DNA from: G051903925 sp051903925
GTDB lineage: Bacteria; Pseudomonadota; Alphaproteobacteria; Zavarziniales; Zavarziniaceae
NCBI RefSeq assembly: GCF_051903925.1
Contig: NZ_CP173678.1
Span: 4,464,001 to 4,528,000, forward strand
Direction of reading: 5' to 3'
DNA: 64,000 nt
The position numbers were made by a program, and so were the translations under genes. The notes under the pieces are model-generated. The model was not told the origin of the DNA and ran no database searches. It saw only the letters and a list, made by a program, of their open reading frames with translations. Of this stretch, positions 59,877 to 64,000 are shown piece after piece; the first letter of the stretch is position 1; the number at the start of each line of letters is the position of its first letter.

Positions 59877-61058
59877 TCAGGCATCCAGCGCCAGGCGGAC
59901 GGTATTGCGGCCCGCCGCCTTGGCCGCGTAAAGCGCCTCGTCCGCTGCCGCGATGAGCGCGCCTGGCGCCAGGGGTGCGCCAGCGCCGTGTGTGGCGACA
60001 CCGATACTGGCGGTGACCACGCCCGCCGGGGCCAGGCCTGGATGGGGGATGCCGGCGGCCTGGATCGCGGCCCGGATGCGCTCGGCCACCGCATGGGCAG
60101 CCTGGACGTCCGCGTCCTGCAGGACGATGGCGAATTCCTCACCGCCAAAGCGAAAGGCGCGGTCACCCTCGCCACGCGGGACCTGGCGCAGGATGCCGGC
60201 GACGCGCGCCAGGCACTGGTCACCATAGGGATGGCCGGCGGCGTCGTTCAGGCGCTTGAAATGGTCCAGGTCGACCAGCACAAGGGCAATCGCCGCGCCA
60301 ACGTCGCGGGCGGCCTCCAGCACTTCGTCAAGGGCCCGCCGATTGCCGAGTCCGGTCAGGGGGTCGCGCTTGCTGATGCGTTCGAGTTCGCCTTGCTGCA
60401 AGCGTCCAAGCAGGGCCAGGAGGTAGCTGCGCCGGGTCGAGCGTTCCAGCACATGCGCGCCATAGAGGGTCACGAACAGGACCAGTATCTGGAACTGGAT
60501 GCGCGCCAGGGTCGCGTGGGACAGCCCCTCCGGCAGGCTGAGCAGCGCGACAAGGTAGAGCGCCAGGTCGGCCAGGTAGCATGCGACCAGCACGTGGAAC
60601 CGCAGGCGCTGGATCAGGGCGATGTACAGGACGCCCACCACCAGCGCCTCGGACATCGCCCAGCGATAGGGCGACTCGCTGAGCAGCACCATGATGATGG
60701 GTGACGCCGTCCCCAGGACGTTGGCGGCCCCGATGCAGCCCTCGCGCACGAGCACGGACGGCGTGCCGAACAGCGGCAACAGAAGCAGGAGCATGGCCGG
60801 GGTGACGACGCACAGCTGGACCGCCAGGGCCAAGGTGAACACGTCCGGCAGAAGCAGGTATTGCGGCACCAGCAGCGCCTGGAACGAGGCCATCCCCGCG
60901 ATGTACCAGAGGCGAAGCTGGCGACAGCGGTCGGCACCGGTCTCCGCCTCGAAACGCGCCTCCAGACCCGGTGCGAAACGCAGGCGCAGCGGCGATGGGC
61001 GGTCGAGTGCCGCCTGGACCTGGACCCGGTCAGGATGGTCTGCGGTGATACTTGTCAT
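59877..61058 (-). CDS. membrane diguanylate cyclase (GGDEF), copy 1
   Basis: 393 residues, paralogue of the next gene: the same start pattern (RLRFAPGLEARFEAETGADR), six helices including LCVVTPAMLLLLLPLFGTPS, and GGEEF at 305-309 with Arg295/Asp299 as in copy 2. Predicted to make c-di-GMP and, with the EAL protein at 15989, to set its level. Only 3 bp separate the pair, so they are co-expressed and either redundant or tuned to different signals. Confidence 0.92.
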   Translation of the reverse strand: MTSITADHPDRVQVQAALDRPSPLRLRFAPGLEARFEAETGADRCRQLRLWYIAGMASFQALLVPQYLLLPDVFTLALAVQLCVVTPAMLLLLLPLFGTPSVLVREGCIGAANVLGTASPIIMVLLSESPYRWAMSEALVVGVLYIALIQRLRFHVLVACYLADLALYLVALLSLPEGLSHATLARIQFQILVLFVTLYGAHVLERSTRRSYLLALLGRLQQGELERISKRDPLTGLGNRRALDEVLEAARDVGAAIALVLVDLDHFKRLNDAAGHPYGDQCLARVAGILRQVPRGEGDRAFRFGGEEFAIVLQDADVQAAHAVAERIRAAIQAAGIPHPGLAPAGVVTASIGVATHGAGAPLAPGALIAAADEALYAAKAAGRNTVRLALDA

Positions 61059-61137
61059 GGGCCGCTAGGAATGCGCCCCTTCCTGGACAGCGTTCGGTTG
61101 TGTCAAACCTGATGCCTCCAAGTTAAGAAACATTGCC

Positions 61138-61611
61138 ATGGCCCTGACGACCCCCGCGACACTGGCCCTGAAGAAGCTGGCCATCCCGTTCGACCTGCGA
61201 ACCTATGACTATGACCCCAGCGCCGAGCGTGTCGGTCTGCAGGCGGCAGAGGCGCTGGGCGAGGATCCGGCCCGTGTGCTGAAGACCCTGATCGCCCAGG
61301 TCGACGGCAAGCCCGCCTGCCTGGTCCTGCCCTCCGACCGGGAGGCCAGCATGAAGAAGGTCGCCGCCGCCCTGAGCGGCAAGAGCGGCGCCATGCTGCC
61401 GGTGCCGGATGCCGAACGCCTGACGGGGTACAAGGTGGGCGGCGTCAGTCCGTTCGGGCAGCGCAAGCGCCTGCCGACGCTGGTTGATGCCAGCGCGCTG
61501 GCCCAGCCGCATGTCTTCGTGAACGGGGGACAGCGCGGCCTGCAGATCCGTTTGACTCCCGCCGACCTGATCCGGGCGGCGACGGCGATTGCCGTCGCGA
61601 TCACCGCCTGA
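61138..61611 (+). CDS. ybaK: YbaK/EbsC-type aminoacyl-tRNA deacylase
   Basis: 157 residues of the YbaK family, which removes mischarged amino acids (Cys on tRNA-Pro) from tRNA. Conserved points: DYDPSAERVGLQAAEALGED, VLKTLIAQVDGKPACLVLP, KKVAAALSGKSGAML, TGYKVGGVSPFGQRKRLP and the C-terminal VNGGQRGLQIRLTPADL. Leads a two-gene unit with an NTF2-like protein 19 bp downstream. Confidence 0.92.
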   Translation: MALTTPATLALKKLAIPFDLRTYDYDPSAERVGLQAAEALGEDPARVLKTLIAQVDGKPACLVLPSDREASMKKVAAALSGKSGAMLPVPDAERLTGYKVGGVSPFGQRKRLPTLVDASALAQPHVFVNGGQRGLQIRLTPADLIRAATAIAVAITA

Positions 61612-61630
61612 GCCGCTGGAGGAGCCGACC

Positions 61631-62023
61631 ATGAAGCGCCTGAGCGAAGACGCATTGCGCCATCACGCCGCCGCCTGGATGGAGGCCTGGAACGCCCACG
61701 ACATATCCGCAGTCCTTGCCCCCTTTGCCGAGGCGGCGGAGTTCACCAGTCCGCGCGCGGCGGAGCTGACCGGGCGCGCCCTGGTGCGTGGTCGGCCGGC
61801 CCTGGAAGCCTATTGGCGCAGAGCGCTGACCCAGCGACCCGACCTGCGCTTCCTGCTGCTCGACGTCGTCTGCGACGTGGGGGCCCAGACCGTGGTCGTG
61901 CACTACGTCGCCGAAGCCGGAGGGCGACGCCAGCGCGCCTGCGAGATCATGCGCTTCCGCGATGGCGCCCAAGTCGAGGGCGAGGCGCTTTACGGTGCGC
62001 TGGAGCCGATCGCCGGAACCTGA
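61631..62023 (+). CDS. NTF2/SnoaL-like protein
   Basis: 130 residues of the nuclear-transport-factor-2-like fold: WMEAWNAHDISAVLAPFAEA, AELTGRALVRGRPALEAYWR and VVHYVAEAGGRRQRACEIM. Such proteins bind or isomerise small ligands; this one has no identified substrate. GGAG is 8 bases before the ATG. Its last 34 bases overlap the convergent hydrolase gene on the other strand. Confidence 0.82.
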   Translation: MKRLSEDALRHHAAAWMEAWNAHDISAVLAPFAEAAEFTSPRAAELTGRALVRGRPALEAYWRRALTQRPDLRFLLLDVVCDVGAQTVVVHYVAEAGGRRQRACEIMRFRDGAQVEGEALYGALEPIAGT

Positions 62024-62958
62024 GCGGGCGGCATGCGGCCCTGAATGCGGCCGGGTGCTCCCGATGGCAGATCCCCGTCGCGCAGCCAGGCCAGGGCAAG
62101 CGGCCACAGCGTCGCCTGGAACCGGGTGTGGAAAAAGGCGAAATGGCCAATCTGGGGCACCCCCAGGTCGGCCGGCGCCACACGCAGGTGCGTCCGCTCT
62201 GCACCATCGAAGTAGGCCAGCAGGCGCTCGATCGCGGCCACGGTGCCATAGGGATCGTCATCCAGGCCGATCGCCAGGATCGGCGCCCGCACCGTCGAGA
62301 ATGTGGCGCGCAGGCGGTCCCCGCGTTGGACCGTGTCCTCGAAGCGGGGCCGCATGCGGGCCCAATCCAGGGCGACGCCTGCCGGCGTGTCCTCCATCCA
62401 GCCCAGGCGCTTGGCCGGCATGTAGCCGAAGATGCGCACCAGAAGCGGCATCGCGATGTGCCACTTCGCGACCATGCCGCGCCTTTGACCGGGGGCATAG
62501 TCGCGCCAGTGGGCGAACTGGGCGCCTACGGTCACGATGCGCCGCGCCAGGCGGGTGGACGGTGCGCAACCGACCTGGAAGCCGCCGATGGAGTGGGCGA
62601 CGATGTCCAACGGCTGGCCCGGGAACCGTTCCAGGACATGGCGCAGGGCCCCTTCCAGGTCCAGCTCGCCCCAGTCCGGCCAGTCAGCCTTGAAACCACG
62701 CAAGGAGGCCGGTCGCGACTCGCCGATGCCGCGATAGTCGAATGTCAGGACGTCCCAGCCGGCCGCAAACAGCGCCTCGGCAAAGCGTGCATAATAGCGG
62801 CAGCGCACCGACGTCGCCGCGGTGATGACGGCGACCGGGCGCTGCCCGCCACCTTCCTGGTGCCAGACGAAGCCGCCGAGCTCCAGCCCATCGGCGGCGG
62901 GAAAGCGGATCGGCTGGGCCACCAGGGTCGCGGGGGTGCCGGGGGTCGTGCGGTCCAT
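61990..62958 (-). CDS. alpha/beta hydrolase
   Basis: 322 residues of the serine hydrolase fold, like the putative-esterase/lysophospholipase group: LGGFVWHQEGGGQRPVAVIT, TFDYRGIGESRPAS, the nucleophile in IVAHSIGGFQVG, acid near LAIGLDDDPYGTV and the base in GHFAFFHTRF. The ATG at 62958 lacks a good ribosome-binding site. Upstream in-frame extension into the DMT transporter is not supported. Overlaps the 3' end of the NTF2-like gene by 34 bp. Substrate unknown. Confidence 0.82.
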   Translation of the reverse strand: MDRTTPGTPATLVAQPIRFPAADGLELGGFVWHQEGGGQRPVAVITAATSVRCRYYARFAEALFAAGWDVLTFDYRGIGESRPASLRGFKADWPDWGELDLEGALRHVLERFPGQPLDIVAHSIGGFQVGCAPSTRLARRIVTVGAQFAHWRDYAPGQRRGMVAKWHIAMPLLVRIFGYMPAKRLGWMEDTPAGVALDWARMRPRFEDTVQRGDRLRATFSTVRAPILAIGLDDDPYGTVAAIERLLAYFDGAERTHLRVAPADLGVPQIGHFAFFHTRFQATLWPLALAWLRDGDLPSGAPGRIQGRMPPAQVPAIGSSAP

Positions 62959-63102
62959 GGCGCCATGCTGCAATGCCGCGCCGCCGCCGTCGACCGAGCA
63001 TCCCTTATGGCCCCATGACGCCCGCTGATCGCGCATGCCACGCGCGGCGCGCAAAGCTGGCGGCTGGCCGAATCGCCGCCGCTTCGCCAGTGTGCTGCCC
63101 GG

Positions 63103-63963
63103 ATGACCCCAGCGCAGGAAGCAGACCGTCGCCGTTCCCTTCGGGGCATCGCCCTGATGACGGTCGCCATGCTGTCGATCCCGATCGTCGACGGCACCGC
63201 CAAGCATCTGGCGCAGAGCTATTCGCCGCTGTTCCTGTCCTGGGCGCGCTACGCCATCGCCTCCTGCGTGGTCGTGCCGTTGTCCGCCTGGCGCAATTGC
63301 GGCAGCCCCTTCCCCCGCGACAATCTGGGTGGCCACGTCGCGCGCACGGCGTTCCTGATCATCGCCATGGGGTTCTACTTCTCGGCCCTGCCGCTGATCC
63401 CCTGGACCACGGTCGCCAGCGCCTATTTCGTGGCGCCCGTCGTCGCCGTCCTGCTGGCCGTGCCCCTGCTGAAGGAGGCGCTGACCCCAGTCAAGGGCCT
63501 CAGCCTTGCCCTGGGCCTGGGGGGAGCGCTGGTCATCCTCCGCCCGGGTGGTCACTTCGATCCCGCGATCCTGCTGGCCTTCGCGGCCGGGATCTTCTTT
63601 GCCCTGTACATGATCTCGACCCGGATGGGGGCGCTGACCACCGATCCGGTGCAGATGCTGGCCTTCCAGTCGGTGTGCGGCGCGCTGCTGCTGACCCCGT
63701 TCGCCGTGCTGTACTGGCAGACGCCGACCTGGGCCGACGCGCCCGCGTTCCTGGCGCTGGGCACGATCTCGGCGATCAGCCACCAGTTGTCGATCGCGGC
63801 GTTCCGCTTCGCCCCCGCCTCGACCCTGGCGCCGCTCGTCTATCTGGAACTGCTGGGCGTTACCGTCTTTGGCCTGGTCGTATTCGGGGAAGTGCCGGAC
63901 CTGGCGACGGTGGTCGGCGCCGCGCTGATCGTCGGCGCCGGCCTGATCCTGCTCCGTCGCTGA
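63103..63963 (+). CDS. EamA-type drug/metabolite transporter
   Basis: 286 residues with about ten hydrophobic helices and two EamA repeats (first: ALMTVAMLSIPIVDGTAKHL to ALVILRPGG; second: ILLAFAAGIFFALYMIST to the end). Typical S-adenosylmethionine/RhaT-like DMT permease. Probably exports a metabolite. Starts after a 144-bp gap from the divergent hydrolase. Confidence 0.92.
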   Translation: MTPAQEADRRRSLRGIALMTVAMLSIPIVDGTAKHLAQSYSPLFLSWARYAIASCVVVPLSAWRNCGSPFPRDNLGGHVARTAFLIIAMGFYFSALPLIPWTTVASAYFVAPVVAVLLAVPLLKEALTPVKGLSLALGLGGALVILRPGGHFDPAILLAFAAGIFFALYMISTRMGALTTDPVQMLAFQSVCGALLLTPFAVLYWQTPTWADAPAFLALGTISAISHQLSIAAFRFAPASTLAPLVYLELLGVTVFGLVVFGEVPDLATVVGAALIVGAGLILLRR

Positions 63964-63967
63964 CGCC

Positions 63968-64000
63968 TCAGGCGGCAGCCTTGGCGCCAAGGGCGGCGCA
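63968..64000 (-). CDS. C-terminal end of a gene entering from the right
   Basis: The minus strand reads CAALGAKAAA then TGA, with every third base G or C except two, matching the composition of local genes. Only ten codons lie inside the window, so no function can be given and the call rests on this short frame. Confidence 0.35.
   Translation of the reverse strand, partial: CAALGAKAAA

Noticed and set aside
62959..63990. Upstream in-frame extension of the 61990 hydrolase to a 666-residue protein
   Set aside because: The extension is antisense to the DMT transporter and is low-complexity; the hydrolase fold begins after 62958.

Overview
The window is very GC-rich, with coding frames showing strong G/C bias at third codon positions. 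The gene content points to an alphaproteobacterium, most likely a Rhodospirillales/Azospirillales-type soil or water bacterium: a DUF2336 protein, Glx/Mgs-type glutamate-synthase-like proteins, a heterotetrameric sarcosine-oxidase-type enzyme, a RamB-like regulator next to malate synthase and a Pseudomonas-type isocitrate lyase, and families of dispersed palindromic repeats. It looks like ordinary chromosome. I saw no rRNA or tRNA genes, CRISPR array, insertion sequence, prophage or plasmid functions.

Layout. 1-3.7 kb: a left-truncated glycerol kinase, a DUF2336 protein and purC-purS. 3.9-15 kb: a flavin monooxygenase, an RND efflux pair (permease plus adaptor) divergent from its TetR regulator with a 16-bp operator between them, a phosphatase-DedA pair, a nitronate-monooxygenase-like flavoprotein and a PhnD-like binding protein. 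15-20.3 kb: a coiled-coil SHOCT protein, a cNMP-DUF1003-degenerate GGDEF-EAL signalling fusion, and an ornithine-decarboxylase/gamma-glutamylcyclotransferase fusion preceded by a ~370-nt structured leader with two small upstream ORFs. 20.3-25.1 kb: two alpha/beta hydrolases and an MhpA-like FAD hydroxylase divergent from a LysR regulator, followed by a Uma2 nuclease.

25.1-41.1 kb is the main accessory metabolic locus. On the minus strand lie an FAD oxidoreductase, a glutamine-synthetase-family ligase, glxB/C/D (= mgsABC) and a 130-residue protein I do not recognise. Divergently, on the plus strand, lie a FadR-type regulator, an amino-acid-type permease, soxBDAG (= mgdABCD) and purU. The simplest reading is an N-methylglutamate pathway for methylamine or a related N-methyl compound: ligase -> N-methylglutamate synthase -> N-methylglutamate dehydrogenase, with one-carbon units leaving through tetrahydrofolate and PurU. 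Sarcosine catabolism is the alternative.

41.3-49.1 kb: an SDR, an alpha/beta hydrolase, a large unrecognised exported protein, and a bufABC operon. The last encodes a six-cysteine bufferin-type precursor, a DUF692/MNIO oxidase and a DUF2063 partner, a recently described copper-binding RiPP system. 49.2-55.4 kb: a PQQ sugar dehydrogenase, then a RamB-like regulator divergent from the glyoxylate-bypass genes aceB and aceA. 55.4-64 kb: a SemiSWEET, an NDH-2-like flavoprotein with an Rrf2 regulator, tandem paralogous diguanylate cyclases, a YbaK-type deacylase, an NTF2-like protein, a hydrolase and a DMT transporter.

Three inverted-repeat families sit between genes: type A near 3.7, 27.0 and 45.5 kb; type B near 39.5 and 53.7 kb; type C near 41.2 kb. 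Start codons were chosen from ribosome-binding sites and family conservation. All functions are inferred from reading the sequence; no database search was run.
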